Shown piece after piece: positions 16,251 to 25,067 of a stretch of 64,000 bases of DNA. Source of the DNA: Thermoplasmata archaeon (GTDB lineage: Archaea > Thermoplasmatota > Thermoplasmata > Thermoplasmatales > Thermoplasmataceae). The translations under genes and the position numbers were made by a program. Numbering within the stretch: position 1 is the stretch's first letter; the number at the start of each line of letters is the position of its first letter. The notes beneath the pieces are model-generated. The model searched no databases, was not told where the DNA came from, and worked only from the letters and a program-made list of their open reading frames with translations. The DNA is taken from the NCBI GenBank assembly GCA_021797355.1, contig JAJZZX010000003.1:141937-205936 (forward strand), in the 5' to 3' direction.

Positions 16251-17294
16251 TCATGCACTGATCCGACTCTGGACAGCAGAAACAAATCTCCCCATCTTAA
16301 TTGGAATTTTTTCTCCGCAAACCGGACACCGGCTTTCGTCCGTGATCCTAACGGATATGGTGTGCATCATGTCCCGTTCAACTAGCAGAGAACCACACGA
16401 GGGGCAATATGTGTTCTGCTCCCTGATCCCGGGAACGTTCCCTATGTATACATATTTCATGCCCATATTGTGGGCAATCTGGTAATGATGCTTCAGCAGA
16501 TCAAGGGGAGTGGCTGGCTCAGACATCTTGTAATCAGGATGGTACCGAAGAAAGCTTATTGGCAGCTCATCGCCAGCTATTTTCAGAAGCCTTTCAATCA
16601 TGGAGATAAGTGGAGCATCTCCCGAAACCAGCCCCGGGATGACAAGGTCGGTAATTTCCAGGTGCACTCCTCTTCTGTACAAGCGTTCAACTGTATCAAA
16701 TATATGTGATGGATAAGGCACAGACATATACCTGCGATAAAAATCCACGGAGGCGTCACCCTTGAAATCAACGGTGGCAAAGTCAAGGAAATCAGCTATA
16801 AGGTCAACCGCTTCAGGGGTTTCGTAGCCATTTGTCACAAAGATGTTGAAGAGCCCCTTCTTGTGTGCAATTAAGCCCACATCCCTTGAAAACTCAGCGA
16901 AGATTGTTGGTTCATTGTATGTGAACGCTATTCCTGTGCAGTGGAGCCGGACGGCATCTTCAACTATCTCCTCCGGGGTCATCCCAACTCCCGTAACAGA
17001 GCGCCTCTGGCTCATCTCGAAATTCTGGCAGAACATGCAGGCGAAATTGCATCCTGCTGTCCCCAACGAGTAAATCCTGGAACCAGGGTAAGCATGCAGG
17101 ACAGGCTTCTTCTCTATTGGATCCACGTTAATTGCGAATGGCAGGGAATGAACCTCCAGGTCAAGCTTGCCGCCCATATTGGTTCTGACCCCACAGAAAC
17201 CAGTCTGCCCCGCTCTGAGGCGGCAGTACCTTCTGCATGCTGTACATGTCAGAGTACCATCACGGTTATCCCTGTAAAGAAGAGCTGTGGCCAT
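16251..17294 (-). CDS. AmmeMemoRadiSam system radical SAM enzyme
   Basis: 347 aa. An N-terminal cysteine cluster (C17, C20, C24, C34) is followed by the radical SAM motif CNFACMFC (C82, C86, C89), which binds a 4Fe-4S cluster for SAM cleavage. The body is a partial TIM barrel (FTYNEPTIF, FVTNGYETPEAV, DLVIPGLVSGD). The C-terminus carries a second rubredoxin-like zinc ribbon (CPSCG ... CPVCG at ~307-332). This architecture matches the radical SAM member of the three-part AMMECR1/Memo/radical SAM system (PflA-like). Its ATG shares a base with the Memo stop (TAATG), so they are coupled. The reaction is unknown; the two flanking Cys clusters are typical for the group. Confidence 0.9.
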   Translation of the reverse strand: MATALLYRDNRDGTLTCTACRRYCRLRAGQTGFCGVRTNMGGKLDLEVHSLPFAINVDPIEKKPVLHAYPGSRIYSLGTAGCNFACMFCQNFEMSQRRSVTGVGMTPEEIVEDAVRLHCTGIAFTYNEPTIFAEFSRDVGLIAHKKGLFNIFVTNGYETPEAVDLIADFLDFATVDFKGDASVDFYRRYMSVPYPSHIFDTVERLYRRGVHLEITDLVIPGLVSGDAPLISMIERLLKIAGDELPISFLRYHPDYKMSEPATPLDLLKHHYQIAHNMGMKYVYIGNVPGIREQNTYCPSCGSLLVERDMMHTISVRITDESRCPVCGEKIPIKMGRFVSAVQSRISA

Positions 17295-18130
17295 TATTCT
17301 TCCCCACCGGTATACGCAACCAGAGAAGCATATCCAACAACGCTGCCTGGATCCCCGGACGCTTCAAATGATGTAGAATAATGCAGGAGCCGCATCCTTC
17401 CATTGAGTTGCCTGGTTATCTCCATCAGAACTGCAATGGGCCCATAACCGCATGCCGTGATCATCTTATCCATGAGCGTCCTGTAGAACCTTTTTGTATC
17501 CAGAGAAACAACAGCATCTAGAACCGAATGATCCTTTCTGTTGGCCACCTCCAGGGGCTCGTAGTGCGTAAGGTCAGACGATGCAATGATTACCGGCATG
17601 TCATGAGAACTAAGTATTGATTGGGCTAATGATCTAGCTGTATCAGCCCCCTGATCCCCCATTACTATCGGCGCAAATTCAAGCCTATTCCCGTAGATGT
17701 ACTGCAGGAAGGGAATCTGTACCTCTACAGAATGCTCCTTCGAGTGTGCCATTTCATTAAATGCCGCCCTAACGTGAGCTGCACTGCCGATGTTACCATA
17801 TAGAGAACGGTCAACCCTCACCCTTCCAAGTGGAGTAATCCATTCCTCCCCTGGGTAAAGGGAGACCTCAGGAGGGTAAGAAGAATGGTTGGGGCCGATC
17901 ACCATAAACTTGCCTGCATTAATATTCCTTAGTGTTGAATAGAAATAAGCAGCAGTCTGCCCAGAGTATATGTATCCTGCATGGGGCACAATGCCACCGA
18001 TGATTACTGCTCCCGGAGGAACATGTGCTCCCTGCACCCTGGAAAGGAATCCGGATATCATATCCGTGATTTCCGCTGGGCTAGAGGGATAAAAAGTACC
18101 GCTCACAGCTGGTGGCCTGGCAATTCCCAT
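17294..18130 (-). CDS. Memo family protein (AmmeMemoRadiSam system)
   Basis: 278 aa with hallmark motifs of the Memo family: RPPAVSGTFYP at the start, VPHAGYIYSG (His50), IGPNHSS (His82), EHSVEVQIPFLQ (Glu133/His134) and SSDLTHYEP near 193. The family shares the fold of class III extradiol dioxygenases (LigB-like) and has a metal-site-like His cluster. Human Memo is a copper-binding redox protein; the archaeal role is unknown. It diverges from AMMECR1 over an 83-bp spacer and is followed without gap by the radical SAM gene. The start at ATG 18130 falls within a 13-bp sequence that is repeated at the AMMECR1 start. Confidence 0.93.
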   Translation of the reverse strand: MGIARPPAVSGTFYPSSPAEITDMISGFLSRVQGAHVPPGAVIIGGIVPHAGYIYSGQTAAYFYSTLRNINAGKFMVIGPNHSSYPPEVSLYPGEEWITPLGRVRVDRSLYGNIGSAAHVRAAFNEMAHSKEHSVEVQIPFLQYIYGNRLEFAPIVMGDQGADTARSLAQSILSSHDMPVIIASSDLTHYEPLEVANRKDHSVLDAVVSLDTKRFYRTLMDKMITACGYGPIAVLMEITRQLNGRMRLLHYSTSFEASGDPGSVVGYASLVAYTGGEE

Positions 18131-18140
18131 GCATAATCAT
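18128..18140. repeat. 13-bp direct repeat, copy 1, at the Memo start
   Basis: CATGCATAATCAT; its first three bases are the complement of the Memo start codon. The second copy sits 75 bp away at the AMMECR1 start. It may be a shared regulatory sequence of the divergent promoters or simple coincidence in an AT-rich spacer. Confidence 0.5.
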
Positions 18141-18202
18141 TTAAATCGAGAACATAAGAGTTGCCATTGGCTCTAAAGTAAAAAGTAGAATAACCCTTTC
18201 GA

Positions 18203-18215
18203 CATGCATAATCAT
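18203..18215. repeat. 13-bp direct repeat, copy 2, at the AMMECR1 start
   Basis: Exact copy of CATGCATAATCAT; its last two bases are the first two of the AMMECR1 ATG (18214). Because the flanking genes are divergent, the repeat occupies the start-codon region of both. Confidence 0.5.
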
Positions 18216-18789
18216 GAAGATTCAGGAAGATGTGTCAGCGGAGACTTTGCAGGAGCTTGCTGGACTCGACGGAATTAAGCTCAAGGACATTGCAGCAACT
18301 GCCATAAGATCACATCTTTCAGGAATGAAGTACAGGCCCACAATTGATGATCCGGCACTTAGGAGAAAAGCCGGCGTTTTTGTTACCATCAGGAATAATG
18401 GGGAGCTCAGAGGTTGCATAGGTTTCATCTATCCGTCAAATGAGCTCTGGGATGCTACCAGAAAGGCGGCTGTGCTGGCGGCAACTGAAGATCCGAGGTT
18501 TCGGCCTGTTACTAAGGCGGAGATAGATTCTCTGGACATCGAGGTGACAGTCCTTGGCCCAATTGAGCCACTTAAGGCAAAGGATATTTCCGCAATAAAG
18601 CTCGGAGAGGAAGGTTTGATGGTTGTGAGCGCAGTTGGTTCTGGCCTGCTCCTGCCTCAGGTTGCCACTGAGAATAACTTCACAGCCATTGAATTCGTTG
18701 AGGCTACGTGCGAAAAGGCAGGCCTTTCCCGGGATGCCTGGCGCAACCAGTCAGTGTCTTTATACAAGTTCAAGGCACTTATATTCTAG
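18214..18789 (+). CDS. AMMECR1 domain protein (AmmeMemoRadiSam system)
   Basis: 191 aa, the full AMMECR1 fold. The invariant LRGCIGF motif is at residues 65-71 (Cys68), preceded by GVFVTIRNNGELRG and followed by AATEDPRFRPVT and LLLPQVA. Archaeal structures show a two-domain fold with a cleft around the LRGCIG loop; function is unknown. In many bacteria and archaea AMMECR1, Memo and a radical SAM protein are fused or adjacent; here all three are present as separate genes with AMMECR1 transcribed away from the other two. ATG start at 18214, probably leaderless. Confidence 0.93.
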   Translation: MKIQEDVSAETLQELAGLDGIKLKDIAATAIRSHLSGMKYRPTIDDPALRRKAGVFVTIRNNGELRGCIGFIYPSNELWDATRKAAVLAATEDPRFRPVTKAEIDSLDIEVTVLGPIEPLKAKDISAIKLGEEGLMVVSAVGSGLLLPQVATENNFTAIEFVEATCEKAGLSRDAWRNQSVSLYKFKALIF

Positions 18790-18871
18790 CATCGCGCCAG
18801 ATGACGGAATCTATCCCAACGGCAATGTGGCAAAGAATTGTTTATTATTATCCTGTTGTTATCCTGCCTGT

Positions 18872-19783
18872 ATGAAAAACAAAAAAGTTATTGTTACCGG
18901 CGGTGCAGGATTCATTGGAACAAACCTTGTTGAAAAACTGGTAAACGACAACGAGGTTCTTGTTATCGATAATCTGCATACCGGATCAAACCAGAATCTA
19001 AAGGAATTTGAATCGGAGAATCTCAAGGTAGTCAATGACGATGCAAAATCAATAACAAAAATGGACTTTGATGCTGATGTTGTATTTCACCTTGGTTTCT
19101 ATTCAGCCTCACCAATGTACAGGAGTAATCCCATGCTGGTCTCCGAGGTTGTGGCCGGCATGACTGCGGTACTTGAGTACGCCAGGGAGAGGCAGGCTCC
19201 TGTGGTCTTCTCCTCAACATCATCGATCTACAATGGGGTAAAGCCACCTCACAGGGAGGACATAATCCCAGAGGTCACGGATCTCTACACTGAGGGAAGG
19301 ATAGCCTCGGAAAGGCTTGGCCTTCTCTACCAGAAGCTGCATGGAGTAAACGTTGCCGCCATGAGGTTCTTCTCCGTTTATGGATACCATGAAAAGGCAA
19401 AGGATGGCTATGCAAATCTTGCAACCCAGTTCCTCTGGGCAATGAAAAGGGATGAGGCGCCTGTCATATATGGTGATGGCGAGCAGAGAAGGGATTTTAT
19501 TTTTGCTGGAGACGTTGCTGACGCGCTGATCAAGGCATCCGATGTAAAGGGCTTCGAGATCTTTAACGTAGGGTACGGGAAAAATTACAGCCTGAACGAG
19601 CTCGTTGAAAAACTCAACAGGATGCTTGGAAAGGATATCAAGCCAAAATATATCCCAATGCCTGTTAAGAACTACGTCATGGAAACGCTGGCTGATACAA
19701 CCAAAATGCGGACAAAGCTGGGGTTCACCCCGAAGGTCAGCTTGGACGAGGGACTACAACTGATTAACAAATACTACCGGTGA
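18872..19783 (+). CDS. NAD-dependent sugar epimerase/dehydratase (extended SDR)
   Basis: 303 aa from ATG 18872. The longer open frame from 18635 overlaps AMMECR1 and is not coding; a TATA-like TTTATTATTA lies 26 nt before 18872. The NAD loop VTGGAGFIG is at residues 8-16 and VIDNLHTGS at 31-39. The active-site region has FSSTSSIYNG (Ser ~116-118) and Y139-TEG-R143 where the family has YxxxK, so the catalytic Lys appears to be Arg. The fold is that of UDP-glucose 4-epimerase-like enzymes acting on nucleotide sugars. It is followed by a GHMP sugar kinase at 9 nt, implying a shared sugar-nucleotide pathway for surface glycans. Confidence 0.85.
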   Translation: MKNKKVIVTGGAGFIGTNLVEKLVNDNEVLVIDNLHTGSNQNLKEFESENLKVVNDDAKSITKMDFDADVVFHLGFYSASPMYRSNPMLVSEVVAGMTAVLEYARERQAPVVFSSTSSIYNGVKPPHREDIIPEVTDLYTEGRIASERLGLLYQKLHGVNVAAMRFFSVYGYHEKAKDGYANLATQFLWAMKRDEAPVIYGDGEQRRDFIFAGDVADALIKASDVKGFEIFNVGYGKNYSLNELVEKLNRMLGKDIKPKYIPMPVKNYVMETLADTTKMRTKLGFTPKVSLDEGLQLINKYYR

Positions 19784-19791
19784 TCTTCTGA

Positions 19792-20814
19792 ATGTTGCAG
19801 GATGAAAGTAGCCTGGCGGCACATGTTAGAAGAAGAATGATCATGTCAAGGACACCTCTCAGAATAACATTTGTGGGTGGGGGTACTGACATACCATCAT
19901 TCTATCGGGATCATGGGCCTGGTGCCGTAATTTCTGCATCAATAAACAAATATATTTACGTAATTGTCAACAAGAAGTTTGATTCCAAGATAAGAGTGAG
20001 CTATTCAGTCACCGAGATTGTAGATCATGTGGATCAGATCAGGCATCCTACGGTGAGGGAAGCCCTGAAATTCCTTGGCATAACAGGGGGGATAGAGATT
20101 GTTAGCATATCGGATATCCCTTCAAGGGGAACTGGCCTCGGGTCTAGCAGCACCTTTATAGTTGGATTGCTGAATGCACTTCATGCCTATCTTGGAGAAC
20201 ACGCGTCTCCAAAACAGCTCGCGGAAGAAGCCGTAAAGATTGAAAGGGAAATTCTCCAGGAACCCGGGGGAAAACAGGACCAGTACATGGCGGCTTATGG
20301 GGGAATCCAGATGATGGAGTTTTTCCCAGATGAGCGTGTCGAGGTCCGTCCCGTAATTATGAGCGAGAGATCAAGGGACCGGCTTCAGAATTCCCTGCTT
20401 CTCTTCTACACCGGCCGTGAAAGAAGTTCCACGGAGATACACAAGAACCAGGCACAGGCGGTAGTTGATAAGGTCAACAGTTACAGGATAATGAAAGACC
20501 TTGCTTACAGAACTTTTGATGCATTATCGTCCGACAGGGTTGAAGACGTGGGAAGAATGATGCACGAGAACTGGCTGCAGAAAAAATCCCTGGCGGCTGG
20601 CATATCCGATTCATGGATTGACGCCCTTTATGATAAGGCAATTTCGGCAGGCGCCATTGGGGGAAAGATGATAGGGGCCGGCGGAGGAGGCTTTCTCCTC
20701 GTATTTGCGGAACCCTCTGCCCACGAGAGAATCGCATCCAGCTTGTCTGAACTCAGGCGGGAAGACTTCAGGATTGAATATCAGGGAAGCCGCATAGTTT
20801 TTGTAGGGGACTGA
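19792..20814 (+). CDS. GHMP-family sugar kinase (D-glycero-D-manno-heptose 7-phosphate kinase-like)
   Basis: 340 aa. Motifs: RTPLRITFVGGGTDIPSF (motif 1), GTGLGSSS at 113-120 (ATP-binding motif 2), EPGGKQDQYMAAYGG, and GKMIGAGGGGFLL (motif 3). This pattern is typical of the HddA/L-fucokinase-like subgroup that phosphorylates heptose 7-phosphate or related sugars at C1. The ATG at 19792 has GGTGATC six bases upstream, a strong ribosome binding site complementary to the 16S rRNA tail, which decides this start over internal ATGs at 19837 and 19843. It forms an operon with the epimerase. Substrate is inferred only at class level. Confidence 0.85.
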   Translation: MLQDESSLAAHVRRRMIMSRTPLRITFVGGGTDIPSFYRDHGPGAVISASINKYIYVIVNKKFDSKIRVSYSVTEIVDHVDQIRHPTVREALKFLGITGGIEIVSISDIPSRGTGLGSSSTFIVGLLNALHAYLGEHASPKQLAEEAVKIEREILQEPGGKQDQYMAAYGGIQMMEFFPDERVEVRPVIMSERSRDRLQNSLLLFYTGRERSSTEIHKNQAQAVVDKVNSYRIMKDLAYRTFDALSSDRVEDVGRMMHENWLQKKSLAAGISDSWIDALYDKAISAGAIGGKMIGAGGGGFLLVFAEPSAHERIASSLSELRREDFRIEYQGSRIVFVGD

Positions 20815-20887
20815 TTCCAAGACAAGCTATCTTTCTTACTCGCAAATGAGTTTCGCAGTGCAATGTATTTAATCTGTACTTCCATAT

Positions 20888-21451
20888 ATGGACATGGACT
20901 GGCACAACCATAGCTATGAGCACATGCACAGAAGGCGATCTGGATTCATGGACACTGGCAGAATTATTTCAGCTCTCAATCCATCCCCGGAGGATATTGT
21001 CATTGATGTTGGAAGCGGAGACGGCATTTTCTCCATAGAGCTTTCTCAGATGGTAAAGGAGGTCTATGCAGTTGACGTCAGCAATGAAGCCCATAAGATC
21101 ATGGAAAGGAGGATAAGGGAAGCCAATGTTAGAAATGTGCATCCTCTCCAGGCCGATGTTTGTGAGGGCATACCAGTCAAGGGGTTCAATGCCGTGCTCC
21201 TAGTCACAAGTTTCCATGATTTTCCCTGCAGGGAAGAGCTCCTTGATGAGTTCAGAAGAAATTCTACAGGAGAACTCAAGGTGGCAATAGCTGAATTCAA
21301 GAAAGAGGAAACTTCCATGGGACCACCCATGGAGATAAGAATTGCAAGGGATGAACTTGACAGGCTATTCAGTAAGCACGGGTTTGTTTCCAGATATTAC
21401 GACGAGATGGGGCCGCTTTACATCAACAGGTATGAATTGGTTCCCGCCTGA
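20888..21451 (+). CDS. Class I SAM-dependent methyltransferase
   Basis: 187 aa. The SAM-binding loop VIDVGSGDGIFSIEL lies at ~36-50, the acidic end of strand 2 at VYAVDVSNEA (~61-70), and a D-x-x-x motif (LQADVCEG) follows. The N-terminus is His-rich (HNHSYEHMHRRR), a lead seen in several archaeal small methyltransferases of the Methyltransf_11/25 groups. Substrate unknown. ATG start at 20888, about 22 nt after a TATA-like TATTTAATC, thus leaderless and monocistronic. Confidence 0.85.
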   Translation: MDMDWHNHSYEHMHRRRSGFMDTGRIISALNPSPEDIVIDVGSGDGIFSIELSQMVKEVYAVDVSNEAHKIMERRIREANVRNVHPLQADVCEGIPVKGFNAVLLVTSFHDFPCREELLDEFRRNSTGELKVAIAEFKKEETSMGPPMEIRIARDELDRLFSKHGFVSRYYDEMGPLYINRYELVPA

Positions 21452-21489
21452 TTCCCTGGAAAGTTCAGCAATCCCCTGTGGCGAAAAAA

Positions 21490-21849
21490 TCAGAAATACC
21501 ACACTGTTACGCTGCTCGCATCTATATAACGGAAATTCAGCAGAAAGCCAGTAGCTCCATGGACTGTTCCATGCACAAGTACATGTGATCCCAGTGAGGG
21601 GATGGTTCCATTCCACATTACTGCCACAGAATGGTTTCCCTGACGGAGCTCAAAGAGGCTTATGGACCCAGCAGCAAATCGTGACGTCACATTGCCATAA
21701 ACATAGACAGTGGTGCCTGGGGTCAGCTTTCCAATGCTAGTTGTAGCTGCATAAGGTATTATTCCGTAGACCAGAATTGCAACCACTGCCACAGCAACTA
21801 TGATAACCAGTATCCTGTTTCCGTGGCGACTCTCCGACATGAGGCTCAA
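21490..21849 (-). CDS. Membrane-anchored OB-fold-like small protein
   Basis: 119 aa. One N-terminal membrane helix (~13-32) precedes a beta-rich domain with the pattern TPGTTVYVYGNVTS ... SLGSHVLVHGTVHGATG, which repeats 'G..V.V.G.V', typical of OB folds of the CcmE/tRNA-anticodon type. The heme-binding His of CcmE (HxxxY) is not obvious. The domain would face outside the cell. ATG at 21849 or 21840. It lies alone between a methyltransferase and a DUF302 gene; function unknown. Confidence 0.65.
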   Translation of the reverse strand: MSLMSESRHGNRILVIIVAVAVVAILVYGIIPYAATTSIGKLTPGTTVYVYGNVTSRFAAGSISLFELRQGNHSVAVMWNGTIPSLGSHVLVHGTVHGATGFLLNFRYIDASSVTVWYF

Positions 21850-21935
21850 TATCCAGGCTCAATTAAAATATTTGCAATGGCAAAAGAGACCAGATAATCA
21901 CGTGATGCCACTAAAAAGCATTGTGCTGCTTCGTG

Positions 21936-22340
21936 TCACAAGGTCGAGATCATCTGGATAAGCTCTTCCTCATATTTTCTCGCAACAGAAGGATCATCGC
22001 CAAGGTAATCTTCTGCCATTGCAGAAACCCTTGCAAGCAAAACCCTGGAACTCTTGCCCTTCTGGATTATTGTGATTTTGCATGGAAGGAATAGCCCATA
22101 ATTCTCATTCCTGCCAATCATTTCCCTTGCTGCACCAGGCTTGCAAACCTCCATTATGTAGTACGGTTCCATCTCAGTGCCGAAATTTTTTTTCAGTATC
22201 TCCTTCATGTCGACATAGGATAGAAGAACAAAGCCGATGCCCCTCAGGGATGATGATATCTTTGCAAAGCAGCTATCTCCGTCAAGCTGGGTAATCCTTT
22301 CAAAGAAGAATTTTGGCATTCTTACGCATGAATTCATCAA
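21936..22340 (-). CDS. DUF302 domain protein
   Basis: 134 aa (start at 22340 or the adjacent ATG at 22337). The core GFVLLSYVDMKEILKKNFG and YYIMEVCKPGAAREMI, followed by LPCKITIIQKG, matches the DUF302 family, a small alpha/beta fold in which the conserved C-x-P stretch lies near a possible ligand site. Proteins of this family are widespread, sometimes linked to sulfur or heavy-metal metabolism; no activity is proven. No signal peptide. Downstream DNA (22341-22626) is free of recognisable genes. Confidence 0.85.
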   Translation of the reverse strand: MMNSCVRMPKFFFERITQLDGDSCFAKISSSLRGIGFVLLSYVDMKEILKKNFGTEMEPYYIMEVCKPGAAREMIGRNENYGLFLPCKITIIQKGKSSRVLLARVSAMAEDYLGDDPSVARKYEEELIQMISTL

Positions 22341-22626
22341 TTAAGTAATTTGCACTTCGATCCCTTGGAATTCATGACTTCATTTACCATTCATCTACAT
22401 CCTGGTTTTTGGAGAATTGACTGCGCCAATATCACCGATGACTTCCGTTAGCAGATTGGCGTTCCACGATTAACCCGCATCGGAAATGCACATTCAAACT
22501 GGATCATCGCATCAATGAGGAAAGCAGAAAGCTTTTCCAGGGACAGCCACCATTCAGGGGAATTGGAAGTAAGTCCCAGATGCTGCAGCAGGATGCCTCT
22601 TCAGGCATGTACACTGAAAATAAGGC

Positions 22627-22965
22627 TTACCTTTTGGCAAATGCTTCCACAGCATCTTTCACTAGCTTGACATGCATAAGAGCTGGCGCACCACCCATAA
22701 GCACTGCAACGAATGAAGCTTCCATGATCTCGTTTCTTGTTGCCCCTGCGTCGAGTGCCATCTTCGTATGATAAGTTATGCACCACTCACAGGTGCTCGT
22801 AAGAGATGTGGCAATGGCGATGAGCTCCTTGGTCTTGACATCAAGTGCACCAGAGGAAAGAACCTGTTTGTTGAACGACATGAATCCGGCCTGGAGTTCC
22901 GGAACAATTTCTCCTGCATAGCCAAGTGTTTCATTTACATCCTTCATTAAATCTCTTGCCGTCAT
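22627..22965 (-). CDS. AhpD/carboxymuconolactone decarboxylase-like protein
   Basis: 112 aa from ATG 22965; the open frame extends to 23061 but the family N-terminus and a GGAGAAGG ribosome binding site about 6 nt upstream fix the start at 22965. The redox motif CEWCITYH at ~63-70 (CxxC with His three residues later) is that of AhpD-like alkylhydroperoxidases. Family members reduce peroxides using lipoamide or similar thiols, usually as trimers or hexamers. The gene stands alone; a protective role against oxidative stress is likely but the electron donor is unknown. Confidence 0.88.
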   Translation of the reverse strand: MTARDLMKDVNETLGYAGEIVPELQAGFMSFNKQVLSSGALDVKTKELIAIATSLTSTCEWCITYHTKMALDAGATRNEIMEASFVAVLMGGAPALMHVKLVKDAVEAFAKR

Positions 22966-23315
22966 GTTTAGTCCTTCTCCACAATTGAAAGTAACACTTA
23001 TGATTTTCCATAGGTGCAATCTCGGATATCTTGCAAATTTACAATCATATTCTTGTTGCATTAAGAGTTATTTATCTTACCATTGTTGACATGAGAATGG
23101 CATCGATGTAGCTACTCTATATACATACATGTCATGAAGGATCCTAATCAAATTTATACATGTCTAAAAATAGGCTCTTATAGCCATGAATTATATGCAT
23201 CATCTGGTAAGCGTTATACTCATCATGGTATAATTAGCTAATGGTGCGACATTCATTTAAATATTTTACTGCATATATTAGTAACATTTAATAAGGTTGG
23301 CGGATAAAGAGTATC

Positions 23316-24998
23316 ATGGATAACCAGTACAGTGGGATTAAGGGCAGAGGTGAAAGGAGGCGTCTAAGAAGAGAACTTACCTTTTCACAGCTCGTTATGA
23401 TCGGTGTTGTTGGTGCACTGGGAAACGGAGCACTCTTTGGAACCATAGAGATGGTGGGGTTCTCTGGACCTGGTGCAATTCTGGCCTTCATATTCGGAGC
23501 TTTCATTTACACTCTTGTCGGCCTGACATACATGGAACTGAGCAGGGTATATCCGGAAGCAGGTGGCCCCACCAGATACTCAATATATACGCATGGCAGA
23601 TGGACAAATATCATCAATGCATTCTCTGACCTGGTATGGTATATTTTCATTCCACCAATAGAGGTTGTGGCGATTCTGTATGGGCTGGACTTTTTTGTGA
23701 AGAATGCGTTCATAAACGCACATGGTAATCCAACAATTCTAGGGGTTCTGGCAGGAGCGGCAATGCTTCTTGCATTTGTGCCTTTCAACTACTTTGGAAT
23801 ACGAATATTCGGCAATTCCACCCTCAAGATTGGCATAGTGAAGCTATTTTTCTACCTTTCACTTGTTCTGGGCCTGATTGGTGTGGTCTTCAACTACAGG
23901 AACCTCTATGCATATGGCACCCTCCCGTACGGAGGAGTTGCGGTGCTGGGAGTGATGCCATTTGCAATGTATGACTTTGGTTCAATAAGGGTCATACCCG
24001 ATCTTGCTGAAGAAGCAAAGATGAAGGACAAGGTACCAAAGGCCATAATTCTCACAGTCATAATAGAATCCCTCATATACATAGGGATAGCTTTTGCGGT
24101 TCTGATGGGTTTCCACTGGAGCACATTCGGAGTTGCCAGGGGGAATTTCCTGGGACTATACAATGCAGTTGCAGACAAGACTAACCCCTTTTTCACGTTT
24201 GCAGCCAACACAAACGTGCTGTATATCCTCATAGCTGCCCTCATAACTGGCCTTCTGACCCCTTTCGTCACCGGTTACATCTATCTTGGCAGTGGCACTA
24301 GGGTTCTCTTTGCCATGGGCAGATCCGGATTCATAAGCAGGGCGCTTAAGAAAATCGACGCCAAGCATGCCGTCCCCATATGGTCACTCATTATATTTGC
24401 AGTTCTGGGTGCTGTCCTCGTCCTAATCACGGCGCCTGAACCCTCAATATATACATTCATTGACGATGCAACTGCAGCTGGTTATCTTGGCCTTGTGGTA
24501 AACCCCATAGCACTTATGGTTACCAGAAGACAGGGTGTGACCCGGGAGGATCAAAAGGTTAGGGGCATGACTGTATTGGCACCCCTCTCAGTTGGCCTCA
24601 GTTCCCTCATTGTTTTCTGGACAGGCTGGCCTTCAGAACCATACGCTGTTGTTCTTGTTGCCGCAGCATCCGTAATCTTTGGAATCCTTTCCAGGGTAAG
24701 GATAGGTGCCAGGAACGCTGTCTGGTATGTAACTTACATAATTTTCGTAACAGTCATGACAATGATAGGGACAGATGGCTTTGTGGGCCCAGTGGTATCT
24801 CTTCTTGGTTATCACGGGCCGCTTGGGGACCTGATACCATTCACATGGGGAACACTGATTGTATTCCTCGTATCAATTGGGGTTTTCTATCCATGGGGAG
24901 TATTGTCAGGCTTCAAGAGGCAGTTCAGCCACCCGGAGTGGACAGATCCTTACATTGATCAGATGGCGCAGGAGGATTCACCTGTTGGTGGATCCTGA
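23316..24998 (+). CDS. APC-superfamily amino acid permease
   Basis: 560 aa with 12 or more membrane helices. The first helix reads MIGVVGALGNGALFGTIEMVGFSGPGAILAFIFG, carrying the GxG break of APC transporters; TYMELSRVYPEAGGPTRYS is the classical helix 2 to loop motif of amino acid permeases. A long helix-rich C-terminus ends in an acidic tail. The ATG at 23316 follows a TATA-like CATTTAATAAGG (~28 nt upstream). Likely imports amino acids or related amines in a proton-rich environment; substrate not readable. It differs clearly from the permease at 2846. Confidence 0.88.
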   Translation: MDNQYSGIKGRGERRRLRRELTFSQLVMIGVVGALGNGALFGTIEMVGFSGPGAILAFIFGAFIYTLVGLTYMELSRVYPEAGGPTRYSIYTHGRWTNIINAFSDLVWYIFIPPIEVVAILYGLDFFVKNAFINAHGNPTILGVLAGAAMLLAFVPFNYFGIRIFGNSTLKIGIVKLFFYLSLVLGLIGVVFNYRNLYAYGTLPYGGVAVLGVMPFAMYDFGSIRVIPDLAEEAKMKDKVPKAIILTVIIESLIYIGIAFAVLMGFHWSTFGVARGNFLGLYNAVADKTNPFFTFAANTNVLYILIAALITGLLTPFVTGYIYLGSGTRVLFAMGRSGFISRALKKIDAKHAVPIWSLIIFAVLGAVLVLITAPEPSIYTFIDDATAAGYLGLVVNPIALMVTRRQGVTREDQKVRGMTVLAPLSVGLSSLIVFWTGWPSEPYAVVLVAAASVIFGILSRVRIGARNAVWYVTYIIFVTVMTMIGTDGFVGPVVSLLGYHGPLGDLIPFTWGTLIVFLVSIGVFYPWGVLSGFKRQFSHPEWTDPYIDQMAQEDSPVGGS

Positions 24999-25067
24999 TT
25001 TATTGCATGAAGTTCAGACATCATTATCAGTGAAAAGCTTTTAGTACGTTTCAGGAAATCCCAATAC

